A stretch of DNA of 64,000 bases from CAIVVT01 sp963838205 (GCA_963838205.1 CAWIQF010000020.1:62001-126000), one strand, 5' to 3'; counted from the first letter of the stretch, positions 8,854-18,528 are shown. Program-made: numbers and translations. Notes: generated by a model not told the origin, from the sequence alone.

Positions 8854-8863
8854 CGATGACACC

Positions 8864-10120
8864 CTATTCGTAGCGCAGACAGACGATGGGGTCCAGGCGG
8901 GCGGCGCGATCGGCCGGCCAGTAACCGAAGAACAGCCCCACCGAGGCCGAGATCAGCACGCCCAGGGCCGCCCAGAACCAGCTCAGCGAGGCCGGGATGC
9001 TGGGGATGGTGGCGCGCACAATCCAGGCCACGATGCCCCCGCAGAGAATGCCGATCAAACCGCCGGCCAGCGTGAGCGTAATAGCCTCCAGCAGAAACTG
9101 GACGCGGATATCGGAGGCCCGCGCGCCGATCGCTTTGCGGACGCCGATCTCGCGGGTGCGCTCCGTCACCGAGATCAGCATGATGTTCATGACGCCGATG
9201 CCGCCCACCAGCAGGCCGATGCTCGAGATCACGCCGGTCAGAATCACGATGGCGCCCGTGAGCTGGTTCCACAGCGTGCTGAGAAAGTCCGAGGAGATGA
9301 CCTCGAAGTCGTTATCCGAGCTCTGCTTGAGGTGCCGGATGCGGCGCATCGCCTCGGTCACCTCATCCATCGCCTCGGCGGGCGGCCAATCGCGGTAGAT
9401 GGTGAACATGATCGCCAGCTCCTTGATATCCGGGTTGTGCTTGCGGAAGTTGGACAGCGGCAGGATGGCGTAGTCGTCGACGCCCGGTCCGCCGAAGAGC
9501 CCTTCCTGGTGCGCGAAGATGCCGATGACCTGGTACATGCCGCCGTTGAGGATGATGTCCTTACCGAGCGGATCGATGCTCGGGAACAGCGCGTTCGAGA
9601 TGTTGGCTCCCAGCACGACCACCGACGAGGCGTGTTCCTCGTCGAAAGGCGTGATGAAGCGGCCCTGCTCGACGGCGAACATCGGCAGCACGTCGATGTA
9701 GGGCGGCTCGGCGCCGCGGACGAAGACGTTCTGCACGCGCTCCGAACCGTAGCGCACCTCGTTGGACTGACCGAAGAACCCGGCCCGGGTCGCAAAGGTC
9801 GTGGCCGCCTCCACCGCCCGGCACTGCTGCTTGAGCTTGGCGGCGTCGGTGTATTCGATAAAGCGCCGCAGGCGGATCTTCTCCGGCATGCGCATGGGGT
9901 CGGTGCCGAATGGGAACCGGGTGATGAAATACGTGCGCGAGCCCAGCTGCTCTACCTTCTCCTGGATGTAGCGGTTCAGGCCCTCGATCACGGCGGCGGT
10001 GGAAATGACGCTGGTAACGCCAATGACGATGCCCAGCAGCGTCAGGCTGCTGCGCACCTTGTGGGACTTGAGCGTGTCCCACGCGACTTTCAGGTTCTCT
10101 CCGAACTCGGCTCGCGTCAT
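8864..10120 (-). CDS. MacB/FtsX-type ABC transporter permease (second of pair)
   Basis: 418 residues. The architecture is one N-terminal membrane helix (LTLLGIVIGVTSVIS), a large periplasmic MacB core domain, and three C-terminal helices with GGIGVMNIMLISVTERTREIG, which is the standard FtsX-domain wording. ATG at 10120 fits the family start KSHKVRSSLTLLG. It sits 14 bases after its paralog. Such proteins do not move substrate through the membrane but transmit ATP-driven motion to the periplasm (export or mechanotransmission). The matching ATPase and adaptor genes are not in the window. Confidence 0.87.
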   Translation of the reverse strand: MTRAEFGENLKVAWDTLKSHKVRSSLTLLGIVIGVTSVISTAAVIEGLNRYIQEKVEQLGSRTYFITRFPFGTDPMRMPEKIRLRRFIEYTDAAKLKQQCRAVEAATTFATRAGFFGQSNEVRYGSERVQNVFVRGAEPPYIDVLPMFAVEQGRFITPFDEEHASSVVVLGANISNALFPSIDPLGKDIILNGGMYQVIGIFAHQEGLFGGPGVDDYAILPLSNFRKHNPDIKELAIMFTIYRDWPPAEAMDEVTEAMRRIRHLKQSSDNDFEVISSDFLSTLWNQLTGAIVILTGVISSIGLLVGGIGVMNIMLISVTERTREIGVRKAIGARASDIRVQFLLEAITLTLAGGLIGILCGGIVAWIVRATIPSIPASLSWFWAALGVLISASVGLFFGYWPADRAARLDPIVCLRYE

Positions 10121-10134
10121 AACAGAGCAGCGCC

Positions 10135-11361
10135 TCACTCCGAGCGCAGCGCCTCCACCGGGTCCAGCCGCGCCGCCCGCTGCGCCGGATAGATGCCGAA
10201 GAACAGTCCGATGGCCGAGCTGACAACGAGGCCCATCACAGCTACCCGCCACTGGACGGCGGCGGGAAAGGCGGTGAAGCGGCGCAGCAGTTCGGCGCAC
10301 AGGAAGCCGATCAGGATGCCGGCCGCGCCGCCCGCCAGGCACTGTAGCACGCTTTCCACCAGGAACTGCCGCAAGATATCGTCGCCGGCCGCGCCGACGG
10401 CCCGGCGGACGCCGATCTCTTTGGTCCGCTCGGTCACGCTGACCAGCATCACGTTCATGATCACGATGCCGCCGACCAGCGCCGAGATGGCGCTGACCAG
10501 GATGAAGACGGCGAAGAACGCGCCGCTGATCTGGCCCCACAGCGAGATGTAAGCGTCCTTCGTGCCGATGAAGAAGTCATCCGCCTGGGCCGGCGCGACA
10601 TGGCGGCGCGCGCGCAGAATCTGGCGCACCTCGTCCTGGGCGCGGGCGAAAGCCGCCTCGTCGCCGGGGTTGCGGACGTTGATGGTCTGGCTGAAGCGCG
10701 CTCCCTCGATCTGCAGAAAGACGCTCATCGGAATGACGGCGTAGTTATCGGCGTCCATGCCCAGCACCGAGCCGAACTTCTCGTAGTAACCGATGACGGT
10801 GAACTCCTGCGAGGCCAGGCGCAGAGTCTTGCCGATCGGGTCGCCTCCGGCGAACAGATGCTCGCGAATCGTGGCGCCGACGACGCAGACGCGGGTGGCG
10901 CGCTGCTCCTCGACCGGCGAGAAGTAGCGTCCGCCCTCGACCGTCCGCGTGTCGATGTCCTCCATGTTCTGCGTCTGGCCGATCAGGTTGACGTCGGCCA
11001 GATCCTCGTCGCCCAGGCGCGCGTGCGTCGAGGCGGTGGCGGTGGCGCCGGTCATTCGGCAATCGCCGCACGTGTCGCGCACCGCGGCGTAGTCGTCGCT
11101 GGTGATCTTCTTGTACTTCAGAGCCTTGATGATCACTTCGTAATCGGTGGTGGCAAACGGAGTGCGGGCCACTTGAAATACGTCGGTGCCGAGGTTGGCG
11201 ATCTTGGTTTCGACGTAGACGTTGGCGCCTTGAATGAGCGTCACTACAGTGATCAGAGTGGCCACGCCCATGGCCAGACCGAGCGTCGTCAGAGCGGAGC
11301 GCAGCCGGTGCGAGCCGAGTGCGTCGAAGCTCAGACGCAGGGTGTCGCCCGGGGACAGCAT
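10135..11361 (-). CDS. MacB/FtsX-type ABC transporter permease (first of pair)
   Basis: 408 residues with the same layout as the next gene: helix near LTTLGLAMGVATLI, a periplasmic domain of ~230 residues, then IVIMNVMLVSVTERTKEIGVRRAVGA and two more helices, ending in AARLDPVEALRSE. The periplasmic part contains a CGDC pair (residues ~107-110), absent from the paralog, that could form a disulfide. The start follows tyrS by 4 bases. The pair probably works as a heterodimer, which is inference from adjacency. Confidence 0.87.
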   Translation of the reverse strand: MLSPGDTLRLSFDALGSHRLRSALTTLGLAMGVATLITVVTLIQGANVYVETKIANLGTDVFQVARTPFATTDYEVIIKALKYKKITSDDYAAVRDTCGDCRMTGATATASTHARLGDEDLADVNLIGQTQNMEDIDTRTVEGGRYFSPVEEQRATRVCVVGATIREHLFAGGDPIGKTLRLASQEFTVIGYYEKFGSVLGMDADNYAVIPMSVFLQIEGARFSQTINVRNPGDEAAFARAQDEVRQILRARRHVAPAQADDFFIGTKDAYISLWGQISGAFFAVFILVSAISALVGGIVIMNVMLVSVTERTKEIGVRRAVGAAGDDILRQFLVESVLQCLAGGAAGILIGFLCAELLRRFTAFPAAVQWRVAVMGLVVSSAIGLFFGIYPAQRAARLDPVEALRSE

Positions 11362-11365
11362 GCGC

Positions 11366-12601
11366 TCAAACGATCACTTTCTTCCAGCGTTTCCCGGCGT
11401 TGATGATGTAGGCGCCGGGCTCAAGCTTCTGCGCCGGCGAGGTGAACAGTTCAAGCTCTGCCGGGGCTGGCGGCGCGTCGCTGCTGCACCGCACGAAGCG
11501 CACCGAATGGCTCTTCACTAACCGGTCTGCCTCCGAGCTGGAAGCCGCCGTACCCGTCTGCACCAGGATCTTGTTGATGCGCGGGTCGCTGACATGGACG
11601 ACTTCCAGATCTTCCGGAATCCGCCCTTGGCTAACTTCGCTGAGCCATTGCTCGCGCGCGGCGCGGGCCTGCGCGGCGGCGTGAAAGTCGGTGATGATAC
11701 GTTCGGCCAGGTCCAGCTTGATGTCGCGCGGATTGCGCGCGCCGGATTGGGCGGCGCTCTTCAGAGCGGCGATTTCAGGGATGGTGGCATCGGTGAGCAG
11801 TTCCCAGTAGCGCCACATCAGATCGTCGCTGATCTGCATGAGCTTCTTCATCATGATGCCCGGAGCTTCGTAGATGCCGACGTAGTTGCCCTTGGACTTG
11901 GACATCTTCTCGACGCCGTCCAGACCCTCCAGCAGCGGCACCGTGGCGACGATCTGCGGCGGCTGGCCGTAGTCGCGCTGGATCTCGCGGCCGACCAGCA
12001 GGTTGAACTTCTGGTCGGTGCCGCCGAGTTCGACGTCGGCGTTCAGGGCCACGGAGTCGTAGGCCTGGGCCAGCGGGTACATGAATTCGTGGATCGAAAT
12101 CGGGATGCCGTCGCGGTAGCGCTTGGAGAAGTCGTCGCGCTCCAGGATGCGGGCGACCGTGTACTTGGAAGCGAGGCGGATCAGGTCGGCGAAGGTGAGC
12201 TTGGCCAGCCATTCGTTGTTGAAGCGGATCTCGGTCTTCGCCTTGTCGAGGATCTTGAAGACCTGCTCCATGTAGGTTTCGGCATTCTGGGCGATCTCCT
12301 CGGGCGTCATAGGCGGGCGCGTGAGGTTGCGGCCGGTGGGATCGCCGATGAGGGCCGTGCCGTCGCCGATCAGGAAGATGACAGTGTGGCCGAGGTCCTG
12401 GAAGTGCTTCATCTTGCGGAGAAGCACGGTGTGGCCCAGGTGCAGATCGGGCGCGGTCGGGTCGAAGCCGGTCTTCACTCTCAGCGGGCGGCCGTCGCGG
12501 CGGGAAGCCTCCAGACGCTCGCGCAGATCCTCTTCGCGAATGATCTCCGAGAAGCCCTTTCGCAGGTAGGCCAGTTGTTCGTCTACGGGCAGAAAGTCCA
12601 C
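11366..12601 (-). CDS. tyrS: Tyrosyl-tRNA synthetase
   Basis: 411 residues, class I synthetase charging tRNA-Tyr. The ATP-site signature is HLGH (HIGH variant) near residue 54, and KMSKS is present as EKMSKSKGNYVG. The C-terminal ~70 residues fit an S4-like RNA-binding domain (INKILVQTGTAASSSEADRLV). The length and wording resemble the TyrZ-like clade rather than E. coli TyrS. It is in tight array with thiD upstream (4 bases) and the permease genes downstream (4 bases). Confidence 0.95.
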   Translation of the reverse strand: MDFLPVDEQLAYLRKGFSEIIREEDLRERLEASRRDGRPLRVKTGFDPTAPDLHLGHTVLLRKMKHFQDLGHTVIFLIGDGTALIGDPTGRNLTRPPMTPEEIAQNAETYMEQVFKILDKAKTEIRFNNEWLAKLTFADLIRLASKYTVARILERDDFSKRYRDGIPISIHEFMYPLAQAYDSVALNADVELGGTDQKFNLLVGREIQRDYGQPPQIVATVPLLEGLDGVEKMSKSKGNYVGIYEAPGIMMKKLMQISDDLMWRYWELLTDATIPEIAALKSAAQSGARNPRDIKLDLAERIITDFHAAAQARAAREQWLSEVSQGRIPEDLEVVHVSDPRINKILVQTGTAASSSEADRLVKSHSVRFVRCSSDAPPAPAELELFTSPAQKLEPGAYIINAGKRWKKVIV

Positions 12602-12605
12602 ATTC

Positions 12606-13394
12606 TCATTGTAGAGGCCGGGCGTGATGGTTCACTGGGCCGCGGCCGGATCCGAGCCCCGGGCTGGTGCGAATGGCCTCGGTGATGAACGTCTTGGCGC
12701 GGGCCACGGCCTCGGGTAGCGGGTAAGCCAGCGCGAGCAGCGCGGTGATGGCGGCCGAGTACGTGCAACCGGTGCCGTGCGTGTGAACGGTCTCCACGCG
12801 CGGCGCACGGTACTCGTGGAATGCTGCGCCGTCCCAGAGGATATCGACGGCGTCGCCCTCCAGGTGGCCGCCTTTCACGAGCACCGCGGCGCCGGTTCGC
12901 TGGCCCAGGCTCCACGCGGCATCGCGCATCGATTCCAAATCGACAACGGGCAGACCGGTGAGCGCTGCCGCTTCCTGCAGATTGGGCGTGATTAGCGTGG
13001 CGTGGGGCAGCAGGTGTTCGAGCAGCGCCGCGCGGGCTTCTTCGGCCAGAAGCGGTGTGCCGCCGGTGCTGAGCAGGATCGGATCGACCACCAGCGGACA
13101 GCGAAACAGCGGCGCCAGCGCGGCGATGCGCAGCACGACAGCGGCGTGGCCGAGTGCGCCGGTCTTGATGGCGGCGGGCGGAATGTCGTCGAGCACGGCG
13201 CGCACCTGCTGCTCGACCAGATCGGCATCGAGGAACTCGACGCGCGTGACGGCGCGCGTGTTCTGTGCGGTCAGCAGCGTGATGGCGGCCTCGCCGTAGA
13301 GGCCGAACTGGTGAAAGGTTTTGAGATCGGCCTGGATGCCGGCCCCGCCGCTGGGGTCGGAGCCGGCGATCGAGAGAGCTACGCTCTGCTGCAC
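12606..13394 (-). CDS. thiD: Hydroxymethylpyrimidine/phosphomethylpyrimidine kinase
   Basis: 262 residues of the ribokinase-like fold. It phosphorylates HMP and HMP-phosphate for thiamine synthesis. AGSDPSGGAGIQAD at the N-terminus is the substrate-site signature, DPILLSTGG follows, and the anion hole and catalytic base lie in THGTGCTYSAAI. The start is 35 bases from the next gene upstream. No TPP riboswitch was recognised in that gap. Last residues (GPVNHHARPLQ) are also standard. Confidence 0.93.
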   Translation of the reverse strand: MQQSVALSIAGSDPSGGAGIQADLKTFHQFGLYGEAAITLLTAQNTRAVTRVEFLDADLVEQQVRAVLDDIPPAAIKTGALGHAAVVLRIAALAPLFRCPLVVDPILLSTGGTPLLAEEARAALLEHLLPHATLITPNLQEAAALTGLPVVDLESMRDAAWSLGQRTGAAVLVKGGHLEGDAVDILWDGAAFHEYRAPRVETVHTHGTGCTYSAAITALLALAYPLPEAVARAKTFITEAIRTSPGLGSGRGPVNHHARPLQ

Positions 13395-13429
13395 GCCCCC
13401 AGTTTAGCGGGCGCTCCGGTGTGGCCGCG

Positions 13430-15682
13430 CTATTGGACCGGCACGCTCACGCTGGCCGCGCCGGTTGGATTCGAGAGCGTGACACTCGCCTTGGCGATTT
13501 GGGTGACGTCGCCTGTGACGGGGAAGTTCGCCGTCAACTGGAACTTGCCGCCGAGCAGTGTGTTGGCCTTGTAATACGTGCTGAAGTCGCTGATCAGGCT
13601 GCTGCTGTCCATGGTGATGAGGCCGGGCGAGACCACCGTCCCGTCGGTTGCATAGAACTCGAACGAGAGGCCCGAAGTGGACTGCGACGCATCGAATCCC
13701 TGCAAGACGAGCTGAATCCCGCTGGCTGCAATCCCGAGCGTGGAAGAAGTGATGACGGGCGCGGCGGTTGCGGCGATCACGTACGGTCCCCACTGGGCCG
13801 ACTTGTCCCCCAACGCGGCTATCAAAGTGAAGGTGCCGGCCGTGGTGCCGGTGTCGAGCATGACGAAGTTTTGCGTGCCGAAGGCCGCGACGTTCGCGCC
13901 CGCGGGGACTGTGAACTGCTGAGCGCGCGTATCCTGCAGGTTGCCGTCGAGGAAGATGGACGGATCGTCGGCCAGGTTCGCGGCGGGTGTGAAAGTGAGC
14001 TTCAGGAGACCGCCGGCAAAGCCGCCGGAGGGCGCGTTCTGGTTGAGATTCACGCTGACCTTCACCTGGGAGTTGGACGAGGGTGCGGGTTGATCGAGGA
14101 CCAGCGTCAATTGGAGCGTTGACGGGACTACAGGCGCAGCAGTGCCAGTGATCGAGAAAACCATGCCCTGGGAGATTCCGGCGTTGGAGGTGGGGTTGTT
14201 CACCGTGAGGGTGACCGCTCCCACGGCGGTGAGCAGGCTGCCCGGCACCGAGGCCGTCAATTGCGTCGCGCTGACGTAGACGGTCGGCAGGCTTGTTGTC
14301 GTGTTCGCGAACGTAACGGGGTTCTCAGTGACCCACTGTACCTGCGAATCCGATTCGAAGCCTCCGCCGGTCAGGGTCAGCGTGAAGGAAGGCGCGCCGA
14401 CCTGGTTCGAATCCGGCGAGAGGCCGGTCAACTCGGGTCCCGGCAGCGGCGCGGTGCCTGTGCCGTTGACGATAATCTGCGAGCCGGCAGCCGGCGGTTT
14501 GATGAGTGTGACCGTATAGCCGGAAGGCAGATCCTGCTCAGCGCTGACGCAGATGCTGGGGTTGGTGGTGCCGGTGTAGACGTAATACTCGATGTTCAGC
14601 GTGTTCTGGTACGTTGCCTGGGCCTGAGGCAGGAATTGGATGGGCAGCGACACTGCGAAATCCGGTCCACTAGCGGGCATCAGAATCCACGGTGTGATGA
14701 TCTTGCCGGGCATGCTGAAAATGCCGTCATGGTTCTCGAGGTCGAGATTCAGAAGACACACGTAAGAATTGGCGGCGGTATTGTCGATCTCGAAATCCTC
14801 CTGTACCGGGGTTCCGGCCGGAGTGGACGGCATGGCGATCGTACCGCCCACGTCCATGTTGGTCAGGGGGGATAGGACCTTGAGGTCCGGTGCGGCCGGA
14901 ATGGGGCCGAAGCCCTGCGGCCGCATGCCGGGCTTCCAGGCATATTGATGGCTGGCGGCGGTTAACAGGAGCCAGCCGCGGTCCAGGTGCTGGATCGAGT
15001 CCACCGTAGGCAGTCCGGCATCGGCCGCGAAGACGACGTCACCGGTGGAGTCCAGCGCGGCGGGTCCGGAACGGTCGGCGAGCGCGGTCTCGGTCCGGAT
15101 CTGGCCGGTCAGCGTATCTACCACCAGCAGTTGCAGGTCGGGGACGGCGGCGGTGCGCGGCGGGATCGCGATTCTTGCGGCAGGGCGATCCGAGGCCGCT
15201 TCCGCCGCCGCGCGATGCCCGGCGCCGGCAGGGCGCAGCAGGAGTTGGACGGCGCCCGGGCCCGGGTTCGACAGGTCCAGCAGTTGAGACGAGGCAGTCG
15301 GGATGGAGAGGACCGGCGCCCAGCCCGCGGCGGCGGTATAGAGCTGGCCGGCCGCGGTGAACCAGACCGCGGCCAGCGCGCCCTGCGAGTCGAAGGCGAA
15401 TCGTGCGGGCCCGGCAGGCGCGGGGATGGTCCGGGTAGCGCCGGTCTGACGGTCGCGGATGTTGAGCGCTCCGTCGCGGGTCCAACAGGTTTGACTGGGG
15501 GAGGAGGCGACGGCATCGACGGGGCCGACCGACGCCGGCACGGCCAGCCAGGATCCGGGCAGCCCTTGAATCTCAACCGCCTGATTGCCGGCGTGCTGAA
15601 CCACGCCCCAGGTGGGCGGGGCGATCTGGGCGGCGGCGGTCGTGGCGAGCGCCAGTTGAAGGAGCAGGGAAGAAGTGCGCAT
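13430..15682 (-). CDS. Large secreted protein with an IPT/TIG-like Ig domain
   Basis: 750 residues with a Sec signal (MRTSSLLLQLALATTAAAQ). The first ~240 residues look like a degenerate beta-propeller-type segment of Ala/Gly/Pro-rich repeats. A choice-of-anchor-like beta domain follows at ~260-400, then an IPT/TIG-like domain near 410-500 (TGLSPDSNQVGAPSFTLTL, GGGFESDSQVQW). The rest is a further beta-sandwich-rich tail. There is no membrane anchor at the C-terminus. It is probably an extracellular adhesin or scaffold; no enzyme motif was seen. The next gene, 1 base upstream, encodes another Ig-like envelope protein. Confidence 0.7.
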   Translation of the reverse strand: MRTSSLLLQLALATTAAAQIAPPTWGVVQHAGNQAVEIQGLPGSWLAVPASVGPVDAVASSPSQTCWTRDGALNIRDRQTGATRTIPAPAGPARFAFDSQGALAAVWFTAAGQLYTAAAGWAPVLSIPTASSQLLDLSNPGPGAVQLLLRPAGAGHRAAAEAASDRPAARIAIPPRTAAVPDLQLLVVDTLTGQIRTETALADRSGPAALDSTGDVVFAADAGLPTVDSIQHLDRGWLLLTAASHQYAWKPGMRPQGFGPIPAAPDLKVLSPLTNMDVGGTIAMPSTPAGTPVQEDFEIDNTAANSYVCLLNLDLENHDGIFSMPGKIITPWILMPASGPDFAVSLPIQFLPQAQATYQNTLNIEYYVYTGTTNPSICVSAEQDLPSGYTVTLIKPPAAGSQIIVNGTGTAPLPGPELTGLSPDSNQVGAPSFTLTLTGGGFESDSQVQWVTENPVTFANTTTSLPTVYVSATQLTASVPGSLLTAVGAVTLTVNNPTSNAGISQGMVFSITGTAAPVVPSTLQLTLVLDQPAPSSNSQVKVSVNLNQNAPSGGFAGGLLKLTFTPAANLADDPSIFLDGNLQDTRAQQFTVPAGANVAAFGTQNFVMLDTGTTAGTFTLIAALGDKSAQWGPYVIAATAAPVITSSTLGIAASGIQLVLQGFDASQSTSGLSFEFYATDGTVVSPGLITMDSSSLISDFSTYYKANTLLGGKFQLTANFPVTGDVTQIAKASVTLSNPTGAASVSVPVQ

Positions 15683-15683
15683 G

Positions 15684-16328
15684 TCAGTGTTGCGGGCCGA
15701 TCGTAATCAACGGCACGCCGACGACCGGCGGAACCGAGGCAAGCGTAATGGTGCCCGTGTCCACAGGCGCGGCGGGCGTGCTGGATGCATGGGAGAACGC
15801 GGCCACGGCTCCCCCGGCCGCTGCGACGCCGACCAGCGCGGCGATAATCAGCCACCTATGGTTGCCAGAACTGACCTTGGGGAAGTGGCCCGGATTGGAG
15901 GTGTCCAGCTCCTTTCCTGAATGCTGGCCGATCTCGATGGGAATCTCGAGCTCCGCCGTATCGGCGCCGAGCGTGCCGGAGACGGCAACCACGAGCGTGC
16001 CAGGCTGGCTGTTCCAGGCGATTCCGAAGACTGCGGCGCGGCCGTCGGCGCCGGTTAAGACCGTTTCGGTGGCTAAACCGCTGGCAAAGCGGCCGGTTGA
16101 ACCCTCGGCGGGGAGCCGGAATCGAACCTTCGCGCCGGGGACAGGCTGGCCCTGGTCGTTCTCCACCGCGACGACAATCCGGCGGGAGGAAGAGGCGCCC
16201 GGCGCGACCACGATGCCCTGGCCTTCGATGGCGCGGAGATGCAGAGTGGAGGCATATAAGCACTGGCTGCCGATGAGGAAGACACCGCCAGCCCACAGGA
16301 CGATACGTCCGACGCGAGTTAGTAACAT
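15684..16328 (-). CDS. Envelope protein with one bacterial Ig-like domain and a C-terminal membrane helix
   Basis: 214 residues. A signal peptide or first helix spans residues 5-24. A Big-1/invasin-like Ig domain covers about 35-125 (VVAVENDQGQPVPGAKVRF, LTGADGRAAVFGI). A hydrophobic Ala/Gly-rich helix at ~158-178 (WLIIAALVGVAAAGGAVAAF) is followed by a Pro/Thr-rich tail. It abuts the large secreted gene by one base, so the two are almost certainly cotranscribed and may act together at the surface. Function is unknown. Confidence 0.65.
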   Translation of the reverse strand: MLLTRVGRIVLWAGGVFLIGSQCLYASTLHLRAIEGQGIVVAPGASSSRRIVVAVENDQGQPVPGAKVRFRLPAEGSTGRFASGLATETVLTGADGRAAVFGIAWNSQPGTLVVAVSGTLGADTAELEIPIEIGQHSGKELDTSNPGHFPKVSSGNHRWLIIAALVGVAAAGGAVAAFSHASSTPAAPVDTGTITLASVPPVVGVPLITIGPQH

Positions 16329-16393
16329 GGGGGATCTGGAAGTGAGTGGGACCGGGGAGTCGGAACTCTCCGGGCGATTTCCGGAGCAGGAGA

Positions 16394-17098
16394 TCAGAAC
16401 CGGGCGACGACGACGGTGACGTTATCGGGACCGCCGGCCTCGAGGGCCAGCTCGATCAGGGTATGGGCAATGGAGGCCAAGGTGCCCCCGTCGGCGAATA
16501 CCGCCGCGATCTCGCCCGGCGGCACGACGCCGTGCAGTCCGTCGCTGGACAGCAACGCCATGCTGTCGGGCCGTGGGTGAATCACCTGGCTCTGGACGCG
16601 GTGTTCGACGCCCACGCCGATGGCCGTGGTCAGCGCGTGGCGCAGCGGGTGCGTGCTGAGCGCCTCTTCGCTGAGGCCGAGATTCCGGCCGATTTCGTTG
16701 ACCCAGCTATTGTCGCTGGTGAGCAGCGTCAGGCCACCGTCCTCCCACAACCAACCGCGGCTGTCTCCAATACTGGTGACGGCGAGGCCGGCGGGAGTCT
16801 CGAGCATCGCCACCAGAGTCGTCCCCATGCCTTTCAGTTGAGGATCCTCCTCGGCGAGGGCGCGGACGCGGAGATCGGCTTCGAGGAACGCGGACTCGAG
16901 CAGGGACGGCGAGGGGACGTCCGAGTTGGCCACATCCACTACGGACTGCACGGCAACCAGCGACGCGGTCTCTCCGGCCTGAGCGCCGCCCATCCCGTCG
17001 GCGAGCACGACCAGCCCGTGCTCGCATGATGCGTAGAACTGGTCCTCATTGTTCGCGCGGACAAGTCCCTGGTGCGTAAGTCCAACTGCCTCGATCAT
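16394..17098 (-). CDS. PP2C-family serine/threonine phosphatase
   Basis: 234 residues, the compact bacterial PrpC/Stp1 form without sensor domains. The metal-binding motifs are present in order: RANNEDQF, LADGMGG, TSIGDSRGW and a closing GGPDNVTVVV. It removes phosphate from Ser/Thr in cytoplasmic targets, usually opposing Hanks-type kinases; no kinase gene is in the window. It lies 65 bases upstream of the Ig-domain gene, same strand. Confidence 0.9.
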   Translation of the reverse strand: MIEAVGLTHQGLVRANNEDQFYASCEHGLVVLADGMGGAQAGETASLVAVQSVVDVANSDVPSPSLLESAFLEADLRVRALAEEDPQLKGMGTTLVAMLETPAGLAVTSIGDSRGWLWEDGGLTLLTSDNSWVNEIGRNLGLSEEALSTHPLRHALTTAIGVGVEHRVQSQVIHPRPDSMALLSSDGLHGVVPPGEIAAVFADGGTLASIAHTLIELALEAGGPDNVTVVVARF

Positions 17099-17235
17099 GG
17101 AAAGGCCTCTGAAATTATAACTGGATCTGAGCCGGAATCCTCAGCGTACGCCAAAATTTCCGGCTGGAGCCGTGGCGCCCACCGGACAACGGGACAGTTG
17201 GCCGCGGGTCCGCGTCGGCGTGCCGTGGGCGCGAT

Positions 17236-18456
17236 TCAAGGGTGAGTTTCCGGGTCGAGCATGGCTTTGAGCTGGCGCCAGGCGCTCTCGTCATAGTTTT
17301 CCTTGAGGCGCTCCAGCGCCTCGGATTGCATGTCCCCCGGGCGGCCGCCTTCTTTCCGTTTGCAGCGCGCCAGCAACTCAGCGGCGGTCGCATCGTCAGG
17401 CTTACGTTCCAGGGCTGCCTGGAATTGCCGGGCGGCGGCCTCGAGATCGTCTTTCCGAAAGAGCTCATAGCCAGCATTGAAGTAGTAGTCCGGGTCCGCG
17501 GGATCGCCTTCAATGGCTCGGCTGAAACTGGCAGCGGCTTGCGCGTCGCCGGCCCGGAGCTGCGCGGCGCCCAGATTATTCCAGACCTCGCTCAGGGGAA
17601 TCGCGGCGGCGAGTTGCCGAAAGGCCTCCACCGACTGCGCGTAGTCCCCAATGTGATAGCGCGCCAGCCCGAGCCGGAACAGGGCTTCGCGGAAGTGAGC
17701 GTCAGCCGGAACCACCTTGGCCAACCATTCGGCCGCACTGCGGTAATCGCGGCGGGCATAGTACAGGGCGCCCAACTGGTAGCACGGGCCGGAATAGCCG
17801 GGTTGCAGGCGGGCTGCGGCGGCGAAGAGCTTGTGCTTCTGATCGTAGGAGGTGGCAATCAGGCCGCGGGCATAGCGTTCGAGGGCATCCAGACGCACCG
17901 GGGGGTGCGATGCCAGGTAATCCTGCTCAGTCGTAGTAGCGCCGGGCTTCAGCGCGATGAGGATCCGCCAGGCCAGTTGGGCCTGCAGCAGAGAGAGGTC
18001 GTCGAAAGCGCCCGAGACCTCGAAGTCCTTGACCCGCCGGAGCTTCCTGGCATTGAGTATCCGCGCGTGAAGCTTCAGCCCGGCGCGCGTTCCCTCCTTG
18101 GCCGGCGTAGCTTCGAAGCTGCCCGAAACGACCAGCACGGCATCGAGGTTCACCGCGATCTCCAGCAGCGTGGCCTCGGTCAGAGGCGCGTACTTGCGGA
18201 CGTTCATCTGGCGCAGCACGGTGTCGCGCTCTTCGGGCCGCACGACGAACGGCAGTTCCGCGAACAGAGTCTCAAAAGCCGCGACGGCGAGACTCTCGCC
18301 GACCCAATCCAGGCTGCGGTTCGGACTCAGGTTGGAGAAGGGAACGACGACCACGTTCTCGGGCGGGGCCGCTGCCGCCGGAATCGGCGCGAAGCCGCAG
18401 CCGAGCAGGCCGGCCGAGAATAGAAACCCGAGTCGCCTCAACACGCCACACAGCAT
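17236..18456 (-). CDS. Exported TPR-repeat protein with a FlgO/CsgG-like N-terminal domain
   Basis: 406 residues. The N-terminus has a signal with LLGCGFAP, so either a lipoprotein or a Sec substrate. Residues ~33-165 (VVVVPFSNLSPNRSLDWVGESLA ... LDAVLVVSGSF) resemble the nucleotide-free fold that precedes TPRs in many kinase-linked or CsgG-like proteins. From ~190 onward there are five or more TPRs, for example YYFNAGYELFRKDDLEAA. It probably serves as a periplasmic scaffold. The 137-base gap to the phosphatase gene holds nothing recognisable. Confidence 0.68.
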   Translation of the reverse strand: MLCGVLRRLGFLFSAGLLGCGFAPIPAAAAPPENVVVVPFSNLSPNRSLDWVGESLAVAAFETLFAELPFVVRPEERDTVLRQMNVRKYAPLTEATLLEIAVNLDAVLVVSGSFEATPAKEGTRAGLKLHARILNARKLRRVKDFEVSGAFDDLSLLQAQLAWRILIALKPGATTTEQDYLASHPPVRLDALERYARGLIATSYDQKHKLFAAAARLQPGYSGPCYQLGALYYARRDYRSAAEWLAKVVPADAHFREALFRLGLARYHIGDYAQSVEAFRQLAAAIPLSEVWNNLGAAQLRAGDAQAAASFSRAIEGDPADPDYYFNAGYELFRKDDLEAAARQFQAALERKPDDATAAELLARCKRKEGGRPGDMQSEALERLKENYDESAWRQLKAMLDPETHP

Positions 18457-18528
18457 AGCAGAGGCGGCTCGGGTTGCTCACAACGGGCCCCGGGTTCAGA
18501 CCAGCCAGGGCGCGGGGGACAACGGCGT

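Noticed and set aside
10121..10540. N-terminal extension of the second MacB-type permease
   Set aside because: The added part overlaps the paralogous permease in another frame; the family start is at 10120.
16110..16140. tRNA T-loop-like sequence
   Set aside because: No cloverleaf could be built around it, and it lies inside the Ig-domain gene.
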